Source: CAZJGG01 sp964545475 (GTDB lineage: Bacteria > Bacillota > Clostridia > Lachnospirales > JAISER01). Taken from it: a stretch of DNA of 22,525 nucleotides. The DNA is taken from contig CAZJGG010000049.1 in assembly GCA_964545475.1 (NCBI GenBank), forward strand, positions 1-22,525. Reading direction: 5' to 3'. The position numbers and the translations under genes are program-made. This document shows, one piece after another, positions 7,758 to 15,644 of the stretch. The notes under the pieces are model-generated. The model did no database searches. It saw only the letters and a list, made by a program, of their open reading frames with translations, and was not told the origin of the DNA. Numbering within the stretch: the first letter of the stretch is position 1; the number at the start of each line of letters is the position of its first letter.

Positions 7758-8303
7758 ATGAAAAAAGCCTTATTATTTCTTACAAACGGCTTTGAAGAAA
7801 CAGAAGCTATTGTTACCGCCGACATTTTAAGGCGAGGTGGTATTTTAGTTACAACAGTGTCTGTTACTGGGGAAATGGCAGTTACAGGCTCTCATAACAT
7901 TACAGTTATGGCAGATGAATTGTTTGAATATGCAGACAAACAAGGGGATATGCTAGTATTGCCCGGAGGACCCGGAACTGAAAATTTTAATTCTCATAAC
8001 GGGCTGAAAGAATTAATAAAACGTTATTATGAGGATAAAAAATGGGTTTGCGCCATATGCGCCGCCCCGACGGTTTTAGGCAAATTAGGAATACTTAACG
8101 GCAAAGATGCTGTTTGTTACCCCGGCTGTGAAGAAGGCATGACCGGCGCAAACATTGTAGACAAAACAGTTGTTGTAAGCGGAAATGTTATAACCGCAAA
8201 AGGCCCTGGGGCGGCAATGGATTTTGGCTTTGCCCTTGTTAATGCTTTATTGGGTGAGGAAAAATGCGAAGAAACGGCAAAAGCATTTATTGTTGATAAA
8301 TAA
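7758..8303 (+). CDS. DJ-1/PfpI family protein (YajL/ThiJ-like)
   Basis: A 181-residue flavodoxin-like protein of the DJ-1 superfamily. The N-terminal KALLFLTNGFEETEA carries the conserved acidic residue (Glu14). The nucleophile elbow AICAAPTVLG places the reactive cysteine at Cys101, and LVLPGGPGTEN (66-76) is the family glycine-rich loop. DJ-1-type relatives are linked to glyoxalase/deglycase-like activity and oxidative-stress protection; the exact activity here is unknown. I chose the start at 7758 because AAAGGAG precedes it by 7-8 bp. An in-frame ATG at 7671 would overlap the flavin reductase gene and lacks a ribosome binding site. The gene forms a small operon with the flavin reductase. 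A palindromic element abuts its stop codon. Confidence 0.9.
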   Translation: MKKALLFLTNGFEETEAIVTADILRRGGILVTTVSVTGEMAVTGSHNITVMADELFEYADKQGDMLVLPGGPGTENFNSHNGLKELIKRYYEDKKWVCAICAAPTVLGKLGILNGKDAVCYPGCEEGMTGANIVDKTVVVSGNVITAKGPGAAMDFGFALVNALLGEEKCEETAKAFIVDK

Positions 8304-8470
8304 TAGACCTCTTCCGAAACTCCATGCCGCCGTCTTTGAGGCGAATTTTCCGTTTTGACTACGTCAGAGGGAAACGTACATACGGTGCTTAGTATGCCCG
8401 CTTCCCTCTTCCTTGCAAAACGAAAAATTTCCTTGCAAATACGACGACAGCGAGTTTCGGAAGAGGTCTA
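8304..8470. mobile_element. MITE-like palindromic element (167 bp)
   Basis: Perfect 19-bp terminal inverted repeats, TAGACCTCTTCCGAAACTC at 8304-8322 and its complement at 8452-8470. The arms continue imperfectly inward (GCCGCCGT...TTTTCCGTTTTG against GTCGTCGTATTTG...TTTTTCGTTTTG). The outermost TA at each end could be a TA target duplication, as in Tc1/mariner-IS630 type insertions; that is inference. There is no coding capacity. The element begins at the base after the DJ-1 stop codon and separates that gene from its terminator at 8471. A shortened relative is at 22236-22304. Confidence 0.8.
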
Positions 8471-8530
8471 ATGTGAGTTCGATGAAAATTATGTTTTCAA
8501 TAATTTTCGTCGAACTCACATTTTTTTATA
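8471..8530 (+). terminator. Long-stem terminator / REP-like hairpin after the DJ-1 gene
   Basis: A 22-bp stem (8471-8492 against 8500-8521; one T/G wobble difference) with a 7-nt loop is followed by seven Ts. This is a strong rho-independent terminator for plus-strand transcripts. Its left arm (TGTGAGTTCGATGAAAATTAT type) recurs at 21103-21123 and its outer end resembles the 66-bp repeats at 21031 and 21198. It therefore belongs to a dispersed palindrome family as well as acting as a terminator. Confidence 0.8.
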
Positions 8531-8566
8531 TTTTCGCTGTAAAAGTCAGGATATGACTTTTAATTT

Positions 8567-10375
8567 TTACTCTTCGTCAAGCTTTAACACGCTCATAAAA
8601 GCTGCTTGCGGAACTTCCACATTACCAATTTGTCTCATGCGCTTTTTGCCCTCTTTTTGCTTTTCAAGAAGCTTGCGCTTACGGGATATATCTCCCCCGT
8701 AACACTTAGCCAAAACGTCTTTACGCATAGCAGAAACAGTTTCCCGGGCAATTATTTTATTACCGATAGCCGCTTGAATAGGAATTTCAAACAAATGGCG
8801 AGGTATTTCCTTTTTAAGCTTTTCCGTCATTTTGCGCCCACGCTCGTAAGCGGTAGAGCGGTGTACAATAAAAGACAAGGCATCCACGGCTTCGTGGTTT
8901 ACAAGCATATCAAGCTTTACAAGGTCAGATTCCTCATAACCTATAAGCTCATAATCAAAAGATGCATAACCCCGGCTTCTGGATTTTAAAACGTCGAAAA
9001 AGTCGTAAATAATTTCGTTAAGTGGTATTTTATAAGTGAGCCTTGCCCTTGTTTCCTCTAAATATTCCATGCCAACATATTCCCCACGCCTTTGCTGGCA
9101 AAGCTCCATTATTGCGCCAATATAAGTTGACGGCAAAATAATTTCCGCTTTAACCATAGGTTCTTCCATTTTATGAATACGGGTAACATCTGGTAAGTCG
9201 TTGGGGCTAGACAGCGAAAAGTTTGTGTCGTCTGTCAAATATACATTATAAACAACGCTGGGGGCAGTTGTAACTAAATCCAAGTTATATTCCCGCTCCA
9301 GCCTTTCCTGAATAATTTCCAAATGCAAAAGCCCTAAAAACCCACATCTAAAGCCGAATCCAAGGGCAACGGAAGTTTCCGGCTCGTATTGCAAAGAAGC
9401 ATCATTTAATTTTAGCCTGTCCAAAGCTTCTCTTAAATCCTGATATTTCGACCCATCCGCCGGGAAAACACCGCAGTAAACCATTGGGGTAACTTTTTTA
9501 TACCCGGCAAAAGGTGTGCCTGTTGGGTTGCTTGCACTAGTAATTGTATCACCTATTTGTGTGTCGGACACGGTTTTTATGCTGGCAGTCATATATCCAA
9601 CTTCCCCGGCTTTAAGTTCATCACACGGCAAAAAACGCCCAGGGCCGAAATTGCCGACTTCCACAACGTCAAACTCTGCACCTGTTGCCATAAACAAAAC
9701 AGAATCGCCTTTTTTAATTTTGCCGTCTACAACACGCATAAATACAATAACGCCTTTGTAAGCATCGTAAAAAGAGTCGAAAATCATAGCCTTAAGAGGA
9801 GCATCTTCGTCGCCGGAAGGTGGTCTTATACCGTGAATAATTTTTTCAAAAACCTGATGGATATTAATGTCTGCCTTTGCGGAAATTTGAGGAGCATCTG
9901 CGGCAACAATGCCTACAATATCCTCAATTTCTTTTATTGTATTGTTAACGTCGGCGCTAGGCAAGTCAATTTTGTTTATAACAGGGATTATGTCCAAATC
10001 GTGGTCTAACGCCATATAAACGTTTGCAAGAGTTTGGGCTTCAACTCCTTGTGCTGCATCAACAACAAGCACAGCCCCTTCGCAAGCGGCAATAGAACGG
10101 GAAACCTCATAAGTAAAATCCACATGCCCGGGAGTGTCTATTAAATTTAAAACATATTCGTTGCCGTCGTCTCCTTTATATATAAGGCGGACTGCCTGAG
10201 CTTTTATTGTTATTCCACGCTCTCTCTCCAAATCCATGTTGTCAAGAACTTGCTCCTGCATCTCCCTTTCGGTAAGCAAACCGGACTTTTGAATGAGCCT
10301 GTCCGCAAGAGTGGACTTACCGTGGTCTATGTGGGCAATAATACAAAAATTTCTAATAAGTTGTTGTCTCGTCAT
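8567..10375 (-). CDS. lepA: Elongation factor 4 (LepA), ribosome back-translocase GTPase
   Basis: A 602-residue translational GTPase, full length for LepA/EF4. G-domain motifs are AHIDHGKST (14-22), DTPGHVD (80-86) and NKID (134-137). The family-specific C-terminal domain ends in the Lys/Arg-rich KCYGGDISRKRKLLEKQKEGKKRM segment, typical of LepA and absent from EF-G. EF4 binds ribosomes in the cytoplasm and acts on stalled or mistranslocated states and on initiation-complex biogenesis. The start has AGGAGG 11 bp upstream, a slightly long spacing. In many Firmicutes lepA is followed by hemN and hrcA; here nothing on the same strand follows before the convergent DJ-1 gene. It may be read from the upstream nitroreductase gene or from a promoter in the palindromic gap. 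Confidence 0.98.
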   Translation of the reverse strand: MTRQQLIRNFCIIAHIDHGKSTLADRLIQKSGLLTEREMQEQVLDNMDLERERGITIKAQAVRLIYKGDDGNEYVLNLIDTPGHVDFTYEVSRSIAACEGAVLVVDAAQGVEAQTLANVYMALDHDLDIIPVINKIDLPSADVNNTIKEIEDIVGIVAADAPQISAKADINIHQVFEKIIHGIRPPSGDEDAPLKAMIFDSFYDAYKGVIVFMRVVDGKIKKGDSVLFMATGAEFDVVEVGNFGPGRFLPCDELKAGEVGYMTASIKTVSDTQIGDTITSASNPTGTPFAGYKKVTPMVYCGVFPADGSKYQDLREALDRLKLNDASLQYEPETSVALGFGFRCGFLGLLHLEIIQERLEREYNLDLVTTAPSVVYNVYLTDDTNFSLSSPNDLPDVTRIHKMEEPMVKAEIILPSTYIGAIMELCQQRRGEYVGMEYLEETRARLTYKIPLNEIIYDFFDVLKSRSRGYASFDYELIGYEESDLVKLDMLVNHEAVDALSFIVHRSTAYERGRKMTEKLKKEIPRHLFEIPIQAAIGNKIIARETVSAMRKDVLAKCYGGDISRKRKLLEKQKEGKKRMRQIGNVEVPQAAFMSVLKLDEE

Positions 10376-10402
10376 TAAAAAATTATCCTCCTACGGGTCT
10401 TA

Positions 10403-10579
10403 GAGCCTGTTTAAAATCTCGATTTTTGTGGTTTTTCCAGTGAGAAATTGGCATACTTGCAAATAGCTATACGCTGTACGTACATTTTTCATTGATACTG
10501 TTCTTAATTGAGAACAGTATGACGCAGTAATTAGGAAAATTTGCCGAAAAGACACAAAAATAGAGATTCTAAACAGTTC
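10403..10579. mobile_element. MITE-like palindromic element between nitroreductase and lepA
   Basis: Inverted ends pair CTGTTTAAAATCTC...ATTTTTGTG (10407-10430) with the complement at 10553-10576, with 22 of 24 positions matching. Near the centre is a perfect nested hairpin ATACTGTTCT/AGAACAGTAT (10495-10504 and 10511-10520). The internal TTTGCCGAAAAG motif (10540-10551) also occurs inside the element at 20889, and the terminal CTGTTTAAAAT resembles that element's CTGTTGAAAAT, so the two are probably related. The element is non-coding and fills almost the entire gap between the nitroreductase stop and the lepA ribosome binding site. Confidence 0.72.
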
Positions 10580-10585
10580 AGTTTC

Positions 10586-11089
10586 TTACTTATATTCTTC
10601 AAAATAAACCCTTTTTTCATCATAACGGATATTTATATTAGGTTCGTTTTTTGGGTATCCAATGGCTACAACCGCAAAAACCATAATATTTCCCGGTAAA
10701 TTTAAAAGCTTTGAAACGTATTCCATTCTGTCCTCTCTTGGGGCAACCCCAAGCCATACGCCTCCAAGGCCTTGGCTTACCGCTTCCAACAAAATATTTT
10801 GGGTGCAAGCCCCCATATCCTGCTGCCAGCACTGCTCAATAGCAATATAATCCTTATTACCAAGCAAAACAACAGCCAATGCCGCCTCTTTAGCTGGTTT
10901 TGCAAATTCACTTAAATCTCCAAGCTTATTTAATGTTTGCCTGTTTTCAACAACAATAAACTCCCAAGGCTGCTGATTTCTGGCAGACGGCGCTTGCATA
11001 GCGGCTTTTAGCAGCATATCTATTTTTTCTTTTTCAACGGGCTTATCCTGAAAACTTCTAACGCTTGCCCTTTTAAAAATCTCATTCAT
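10586..11089 (-). CDS. Nitroreductase family protein (FMN-dependent)
   Basis: A 167-residue FMN-binding nitroreductase-fold protein. Motifs are RASVRSF (7-13) for the FMN phosphate, APSARNQQPWEF (33-44), and GLGGVWLGV (107-115) near the C-terminal half. The length fits the short, ferredoxin-less clostridial nitroreductases. Members reduce nitro compounds, quinones or flavins using NAD(P)H; the substrate here is unknown. AAAGGAG precedes the start at good spacing. A LysR-type regulator is encoded divergently 241 bp away, the usual arrangement for a regulator and its target. A TATAAT -10 lies upstream (GTGTTATAAT, around 11130) with only a weak -35, which would fit activator dependence; that is inference. 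Confidence 0.92.
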   Translation of the reverse strand: MNEIFKRASVRSFQDKPVEKEKIDMLLKAAMQAPSARNQQPWEFIVVENRQTLNKLGDLSEFAKPAKEAALAVVLLGNKDYIAIEQCWQQDMGACTQNILLEAVSQGLGGVWLGVAPREDRMEYVSKLLNLPGNIMVFAVVAIGYPKNEPNINIRYDEKRVYFEEYK

Positions 11090-11267
11090 ATTAGCAACTC
11101 CTTTTATAACATATCTATTTTGCTAAATTATAACACCTTTAAGTTGTTTTGTGTAGCATAAAGATTAATAAATCACGTAAGATAAAAATTTTAGTCACGC
11201 TGGTTGTTAAATATATTTTTGCATATTGTCGTTTTATGAAACAGACGTAAATTTTAGTAAAAAAAGC

Positions 11268-11296
11268 TTGTCATATTATATATTAAAATATATAAT
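11268..11296 (+). promoter_or_regulatory. Promoter of the LysR-type regulator gene
   Basis: TTGTCA (11268-11273), 17 bp, then a perfect TATAAT (11291-11296). Transcription would begin near 11303, about 28 nt before the ATG at 11331. This supports the shorter start for the regulator, because a longer in-frame ATG at 11226 would lie upstream of the promoter. Confidence 0.75.
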
Positions 11297-11330
11297 GTAT
11301 GAAATTAAAAATATTAATATAGGTGATAGA

Positions 11331-12239
11331 ATGGAATTTAAGCAATTGGAAGCCTTTGTAAAGACAATCGAACTGCGAAGTTTTTCTAAAGCGGCAGATG
11401 CTATTTATATTTCCCAGCCATCAGTAAGCCTTTACATAAACGCTTTGGAGCAGGAGCTTGAAACAAGGCTTTTGCTTAGAAATTCCAAAGAAATAAGCAC
11501 CACAAGAGCAGGAGATGTTTTTTATAAATATGCTAAAAATTTACTGGCTCTCAAAGATAAGGCAATATTTGCAACCCAAATGAAAACAGATACATTTCAA
11601 GGAGAGGTTGAAATTTTTGCTTCTTCCGTTCCCGCCCAATATTTGTTGCCGGAAGCAATGGTAAGCTTTAACAAGCAATACCCTAACATATCGTTTAAAA
11701 TTATACAGTCCGACACTGAGAAGGTAATTACATCTGTTATAAGCAGAACGTGTGAGGCAGGTATAGTCGGCGGCAAACTTGCATCTTGCAAATGCGATTA
11801 TATCCATATTACCAGAGAAAGTCTTATATTAATCGCACCGCCGGATTATAAATGCAAAAATATATCCAAAAAAAATATTGCACAATTTTTTTATAATGAA
11901 AAAGTAGTTATGAGAGAAGAAGGCTCTGCCACAAGAAATCACTGGATACATTATTTAAGAGAACAATGCGTTAATCCGGATAAATTACACCCTGTTGCCT
12001 CTTTCTCATCCACCCAAAGTATTATTCAGGCTGTTTCAAAAGGTCTTGGCGTTTCAGTTGTTTCCAGCATCGCCGCAAAAGACTATTTGGAAAAAGGGTT
12101 GATAAGCCAAATAAAATTAGAAGCCCCCTTGCCTGAAAGAGACTTCTATTTTATATTTAAAAATGATGCCATAGTGCCACCACACGTAAAATTGTTTGCG
12201 GAATTTTTATGTAATTTTAATGCGGATTCCTCGAAATAA
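11331..12239 (+). CDS. LysR-type transcriptional regulator
   Basis: A 302-residue LTTR. The N-terminal winged helix-turn-helix spans about residues 1-60 (MEFKQLEAFVKTIELRSFSKAA, then SQPSVSLYINALEQEL as the recognition helix). The remaining 210 residues form the periplasmic-binding-protein-like effector domain. The start at 11331 is chosen for the AGGTGA ribosome binding site, the canonical LTTR beginning MEFKQLEAF, and the promoter just upstream. The gene diverges from the nitroreductase gene, its likely target. The HTH resembles the group often annotated as selenium-metabolism-associated or CysB-like regulators, but no selenium genes are nearby, so I leave the effector open. Confidence 0.93.
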   Translation: MEFKQLEAFVKTIELRSFSKAADAIYISQPSVSLYINALEQELETRLLLRNSKEISTTRAGDVFYKYAKNLLALKDKAIFATQMKTDTFQGEVEIFASSVPAQYLLPEAMVSFNKQYPNISFKIIQSDTEKVITSVISRTCEAGIVGGKLASCKCDYIHITRESLILIAPPDYKCKNISKKNIAQFFYNEKVVMREEGSATRNHWIHYLREQCVNPDKLHPVASFSSTQSIIQAVSKGLGVSVVSSIAAKDYLEKGLISQIKLEAPLPERDFYFIFKNDAIVPPHVKLFAEFLCNFNADSSK

Positions 12240-12246
12240 TGAAATC

Positions 12247-12440
12247 ATCATATCCCGTAGGGAACGCATTGTCATCTGAAAATGCGATTCTAAATAATAA
12301 AAATCAAATCTTCATATCCCGTATGCAACGCATTGTATGCGTTCCTTTCTTTCCATCATTACCCTTCGCAACCCACGGAACGCATGCAATGCGTTCCCTA
12401 CAATCCCATATTGTCATCTGAAAATGTGATTCTACATATA
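12247..12440. repeat. Nested intergenic palindromic repeats
   Basis: Two related units lie side by side. The second contains a 25-bp inverted repeat (12321-12345 against 12377-12401, 22 of 25 matching) built on GGAACGCATTGCATGCGTTCC-like sequence. The flanking words CATATCCCGTA and GTCATCTGAAAATG.GATTCTA also occur in the first unit (12250-12292), where the palindrome is collapsed to one arm. This looks like one repeat family present as a full copy and a deleted copy. It fills the gap between convergent genes and has no coding character. Confidence 0.7.
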
Positions 12441-12448
12441 AAAATTCT

Positions 12449-13249
12449 CTAAATCGTAACCATTTGGCTTGCTGTAAATCTTTGAGCAAGCATAAGGGAA
12501 ACATGCTTTTCAATGTTTATTTTGTTAGCCGCTAAAATGGAGCTAACCGTTTCGTAGGCAACAGCTGGGTCGTTGTTTTCCTCGCTTAAATGCCCTAAAA
12601 AAACGTATCTAAGCCTGTTAGACATTATTTCCGCAATAAGCCTGCCTGAGCAAACGTTGGACAAGTGCCCGTTTTGCCCTAAAACACGCTTTTTAAGGTG
12701 TTCTGGATATCTTCCATTAATAAGCATGTCCACGTCGTGGTTGGCTTCTATTAATATAGCGTCGGAATCAACGATACTTTCTTTTATACATTCAGTAACG
12801 TGACCTATATCAGTTGCCACGGAAAGTTTCGCATTTTGAGCAAAAATGCAATAACCAACAGGCGCTGCGCTGTCGTGGGGTATTGGAAAAGGATTTATGA
12901 TAATATCGTTAATAATGCAATTTTCCTGTATGTAAACCGTTTTTTTGTTATGTTCCCCAATTATACCTATATTTCTAATCTTATCAATTTGTTTCCATGT
13001 TTTTTCTGTTGCATATATGGGTATGTTATGTTTTCGTGATAACACCCCAATACCGGCAATATGGTCTGAATGCTCGTGGGTTACAAAAATTGCATCTATA
13101 AGGCTTGAAGTTGACCCTACAGATTTCAAGCCGTTTTCAATAGATTTGCCCGATAGCCCGGCATCAATAAGTATGTGAGTATTCTCTGTTGCTATATAAA
13201 CGCTGTTGCCGCTGGAGCCGCTTGCAAGCGGGCAAAATTTTACCGGCAT
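12449..13249 (-). CDS. Metallo-beta-lactamase-fold hydrolase, YycJ/WalJ-like
   Basis: A 266-residue MBL-fold protein with the metal motif THEHSDH (57-63: His58, His60, Asp62, His63). The N-terminal signature CPLASGSSGNS, a later VATDIGHVTE with a metal-bridging Asp, and FLGHLSEENND near the C-terminus are typical of the YycJ/WalJ group. Those are putative single- or double-strand nucleases linked in Bacillales to DNA mismatch repair or the WalKR locus. No walKR genes are present here. AAGAGGTG precedes the ATG. It sits downstream of lepB on the same strand, separated by a 50-bp palindrome. Confidence 0.9.
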   Translation of the reverse strand: MPVKFCPLASGSSGNSVYIATENTHILIDAGLSGKSIENGLKSVGSTSSLIDAIFVTHEHSDHIAGIGVLSRKHNIPIYATEKTWKQIDKIRNIGIIGEHNKKTVYIQENCIINDIIINPFPIPHDSAAPVGYCIFAQNAKLSVATDIGHVTECIKESIVDSDAILIEANHDVDMLINGRYPEHLKKRVLGQNGHLSNVCSGRLIAEIMSNRLRYVFLGHLSEENNDPAVAYETVSSILAANKINIEKHVSLMLAQRFTASQMVTI

Positions 13250-13265
13250 TTTTCACCTCTTATGT

Positions 13266-13315
13266 TAGAGCAATTGGCATAAACATAAACAGCTATGTTT
13301 TTGCCAATTGCTCTA
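13266..13315. repeat. Palindromic hairpin between lepB and the MBL-fold gene
   Basis: A 14-bp outer stem TAGAGCAATTGGCA/TGCCAATTGCTCTA continues into a 7-bp inner stem AAACATA/TATGTTT with a 6-nt loop and a single T-T mismatch. Neither side carries a run of Ts, so it is more likely a REP-like repeat or mRNA-stabilising hairpin than a terminator. Confidence 0.7.
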
Positions 13316-13350
13316 TATGTTGTAATTAAATTCAGTTTTAAGGCGCATTT

Positions 13351-13866
13351 TTAATTAGAATTAGATATTATTTTAAATTCGTTAAAAGGAAACCATTTTG
13401 CAATAACCTTGCCGATTAAAGCTTTTTTATTAATAGATCCTATATCCCTTGAGTCGTAGCTATCGTCTCTATTGTCTCCAAGAACAAAGTATTCATTTTC
13501 ATTTAGCGTAATATCCGATTGCCCTTTTGTTGGAGTGTTTTCTGTATATGGCTCGTCAAGAGCTTCCCCATTAATATAAACAATCCCATCATTAATTTCA
13601 ACATGGTCTCCGGGAAGCCCCACTATTCTTTTTATAACCTTTAACTGCCTGCTGCCCTCTTGCATATCGCATACAATTACATCTCCATGCTTTATGCCCG
13701 TTACAGCAGGAGCAATTCTTGAAATTACAATTCTGTCGTTAGTAAAAAAGGTTTTTTCCATAGATTTTCCCTCAACCTCGAAAGGCCAAAGAACAAAATA
13801 TAAAACAGTAAGTATCAAAGCTGCAATACCTATGGATTCAATCCACTCAACAGCCTTTTTTCTCAT
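13351..13866 (-). CDS. lepB: Type I signal peptidase
   Basis: A 171-residue membrane-bound serine protease that removes signal peptides from exported preproteins. One N-terminal transmembrane helix (about residues 11-28, SIGIAALILTVLYFVLWP) precedes the catalytic serine at Ser35 (EGKSMEKT). The general-base lysine is Lys79 (VIKRIVGLPGD). The box E segment YFVLGDNRDDSYDSRDIG is intact. Length and single-helix topology match Gram-positive SipS-type enzymes. Its ATG overlaps the cheV stop as ATGA (13863-13866), so it is probably translationally coupled to cheV, an unusual partnership. Confidence 0.97.
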   Translation of the reverse strand: MRKKAVEWIESIGIAALILTVLYFVLWPFEVEGKSMEKTFFTNDRIVISRIAPAVTGIKHGDVIVCDMQEGSRQLKVIKRIVGLPGDHVEINDGIVYINGEALDEPYTENTPTKGQSDITLNENEYFVLGDNRDDSYDSRDIGSINKKALIGKVIAKWFPFNEFKIISNSN

Positions 13867-14777
13867 AATATATGACGGTCAATTAAATGGACCAGATTTC
13901 CGATTTCTGGTTTTGTTATTTGTTCAGTCGCTCCAACTTGTGCACCTTTTCTGCGCATTTCATCGTTAATAAGGGAAGAAAAAATAATTACAGGAAGTTT
14001 GCGCAAAACTTTGTCTTCTTTAATAAGTTTTGTTAAATGGTGTCCGTCCATTTTAGGCATTTCAATATCTGTTATAACGCATGTGCAATAGTTTTCAATT
14101 GCCCCTCCAGCTTCTTTATAACTTAAAAGGTGTTCCCAAGCTTCTTGACCATTATCACATATTGTAACGTTTTTAAAACCGGATTTTTCAAGCGCTTGAA
14201 CAATCATTTTTTCAAGAAGAGGTGAATCCTCCGCAACTAAAATAGGTTTGTTTTGAATATTTCTTTCCCCCATTTTATCAATTTCACTCATTTGTATACC
14301 TGATGTTGGGCTAATGTCCATAAGAATTTTTTCAAAGTCTACAATAGTGATTAGCCGGTCGTCAAACCTAGCAATGCCTGTTGCCAAACCGTCTTCCCCG
14401 CCATAAATGGATGCATCAGGCTTTTCAATGTCCTGCCAAGATATTCTGTGAATAGCCTCAACAGTATGTACATGAAAAGCAGTATTCACTTTGTTAAAAT
14501 TAGTAATAATAAAAATGTTTCTACTTTCATCTTCAGAGGGAGGCAGTCCTAAATAAGAGGCTAAGTTTATAACTGTCATAATTACTTCCCGAGGCTTGAA
14601 AATTCCTTCTACATACGGGTTGGAGTTTGGCATTGGTGTTACTCTATTATATTGCATTATTTCAACAACTTTGGCAACATTAATACCAAAATGCCTATCT
14701 GCAATAGTAAATTCCATTACTTCAAGCTCGTTAGTTCCGGATTCCAATAGTATTTCTTTTTTCTTGAAATCTGCCAT
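13863..14777 (-). CDS. cheV: CheV: CheW-receiver chemotaxis coupling protein
   Basis: A 304-residue two-domain chemotaxis adaptor. Residues about 17-155 form a CheW-like domain (EFTIADRHFGINVAKVVEI at the start) that links chemoreceptors to CheA. Residues 177-304 form a response-regulator receiver. Its acidic pair is Glu183-Asp184 (VAEDS), the phosphoacceptor is Asp237 (VITDIEMPKMDG), the switch Ser is 267 or 268 (IIFSSL) and the Lys is 289 (TKPE). All key residues are present, so phosphorylation by CheA is expected and would modulate coupling and adaptation. A strong GGAGG site precedes the ATG. A TTGTTA-16 bp-TATAAT promoter lies at 14845-14872. No other che genes are adjacent, but a chemoreceptor is encoded about 3 kb away. 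Confidence 0.96.
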   Translation of the reverse strand: MADFKKKEILLESGTNELEVMEFTIADRHFGINVAKVVEIMQYNRVTPMPNSNPYVEGIFKPREVIMTVINLASYLGLPPSEDESRNIFIITNFNKVNTAFHVHTVEAIHRISWQDIEKPDASIYGGEDGLATGIARFDDRLITIVDFEKILMDISPTSGIQMSEIDKMGERNIQNKPILVAEDSPLLEKMIVQALEKSGFKNVTICDNGQEAWEHLLSYKEAGGAIENYCTCVITDIEMPKMDGHHLTKLIKEDKVLRKLPVIIFSSLINDEMRRKGAQVGATEQITKPEIGNLVHLIDRHIL

Positions 14778-14844
14778 ATTAAAACCTCCGTTTTACATGA
14801 TTAAAACCGCTCACGAACCATGCGGCTAATGTGATTTATACTAC

Positions 14845-14872
14845 ATTATATCATGTTCAAATAATTTAACAA
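14845..14872 (-). promoter_or_regulatory. Promoter of cheV-lepB
   Basis: On the minus strand TTGTTA (14867-14872), 16 bp, then a perfect TATAAT (14845-14850), giving a leader of about 60 nt before cheV. It looks like a housekeeping promoter; I see no sigma-D (flagellar) type motif. Confidence 0.6.
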
Positions 14873-14915
14873 TATACTTTTTAAAAAAAGACTGTAAAAA
14901 TTTATTGTTTTTTAT

Positions 14916-14921
14916 TATAAT
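14916..14921 (+). promoter_or_regulatory. -10 element upstream of the methyltransferase operon
   Basis: A perfect TATAAT lies about 42 bp before the ATG at 14963. No good -35 is visible at 16-18 bp (best TGTAAA/CTGTAA, 3 of 6 matches), so expression may be weak or activator-dependent. Confidence 0.45.
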
Positions 14922-14962
14922 AGAAGCAAATAAAAAAAATAGAATTGCTTAAGAGGTGGATT

Positions 14963-15631
14963 ATGGGTATAAAAGAACACTTTGATAATGTTTCGGAAAA
15001 CTATGATAAACAGAGAAAACTTCTTCTTCCGTGTTTTGATGATTATTACGGCTTGCCCCTTTCCTTAATGGACTTTCCGGGAGATTGCCCCAAAATTTTG
15101 GATATTGGAACTGGTACTGGAATTTTTGCATCTTTTGTTTTGGATAAATACCCAAACGCTGAATTTACATTAATAGATTTATCTGATAAGATGCTTGACA
15201 TTGCTAAAGAAAGGTTTTCAGGCAAAACTAACTTTACGTATATTTGCGCAGACTATACAAAGTTTGAATTTGAAGAAAGCTTTGACATTATAATTTCCGC
15301 TCTGTCAATACACCATTTAACAGCTTTACAAAAAGAGGAATTATACCAAAAATGCTATTCAATGCTTAGTGAAAACGGTATATTTATCAATGCAGACCAA
15401 GTTTTAAGCCCCTACCCCCAAGCTGAAAAATTGTTTTCTGATTTGTGGCGAAAACAAGTAGAAAACAGTGGGCTTTCCCGGGAAGAAGTAGATATGACTT
15501 TTGATAGGGTTAGCTTTGATAACCCCTCCACTCTTTCAGATCAGCTCCTATGGCTTAAAAACGCCGGGTTTAAATATACAGATTGCCTATATAAATATTA
15601 TCACTTCTGTGTGTTATTTGCACAGAAATAG
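14963..15631 (+). CDS. Class I SAM-dependent methyltransferase
   Basis: A 222-residue cytoplasmic methyltransferase. SAM-binding motif I is ILDIGTGTGIF (45-55), the acidic end of strand 2 is LIDLSDKML (70-78), motif II is ICADYTKFEF (94-103) and motif IV is IIISALSIHHL (109-119). The set resembles ubiquinone/menaquinone- or tRNA-type small-molecule methyltransferases, but the substrate cannot be named. I start at ATG 14963, preceded by AGAGGTGG. The longer frame from 14945 begins with a TTG and would place the ribosome binding site inside the gene. It is first in an apparent operon with the PLP enzyme (13 bp gap) and the HIT protein. Confidence 0.9.
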   Translation: MGIKEHFDNVSENYDKQRKLLLPCFDDYYGLPLSLMDFPGDCPKILDIGTGTGIFASFVLDKYPNAEFTLIDLSDKMLDIAKERFSGKTNFTYICADYTKFEFEESFDIIISALSIHHLTALQKEELYQKCYSMLSENGIFINADQVLSPYPQAEKLFSDLWRKQVENSGLSREEVDMTFDRVSFDNPSTLSDQLLWLKNAGFKYTDCLYKYYHFCVLFAQK

Positions 15632-15644
15632 AGGAGGGTTATAA

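Noticed and set aside
11226..11330. Longer N-terminus for the LysR regulator
   Set aside because: It would begin upstream of the promoter and add 35 residues atypical of LysR proteins before the standard HTH start.
12239..12513. Short reading frames on both strands in the repeat block
   Set aside because: They follow the palindromic sequence, lack ribosome binding sites and have no family resemblance.
13266..13315. Rho-independent terminator after lepB
   Set aside because: The stem is long but no T-run follows on either strand, so it was kept as a palindromic repeat only.
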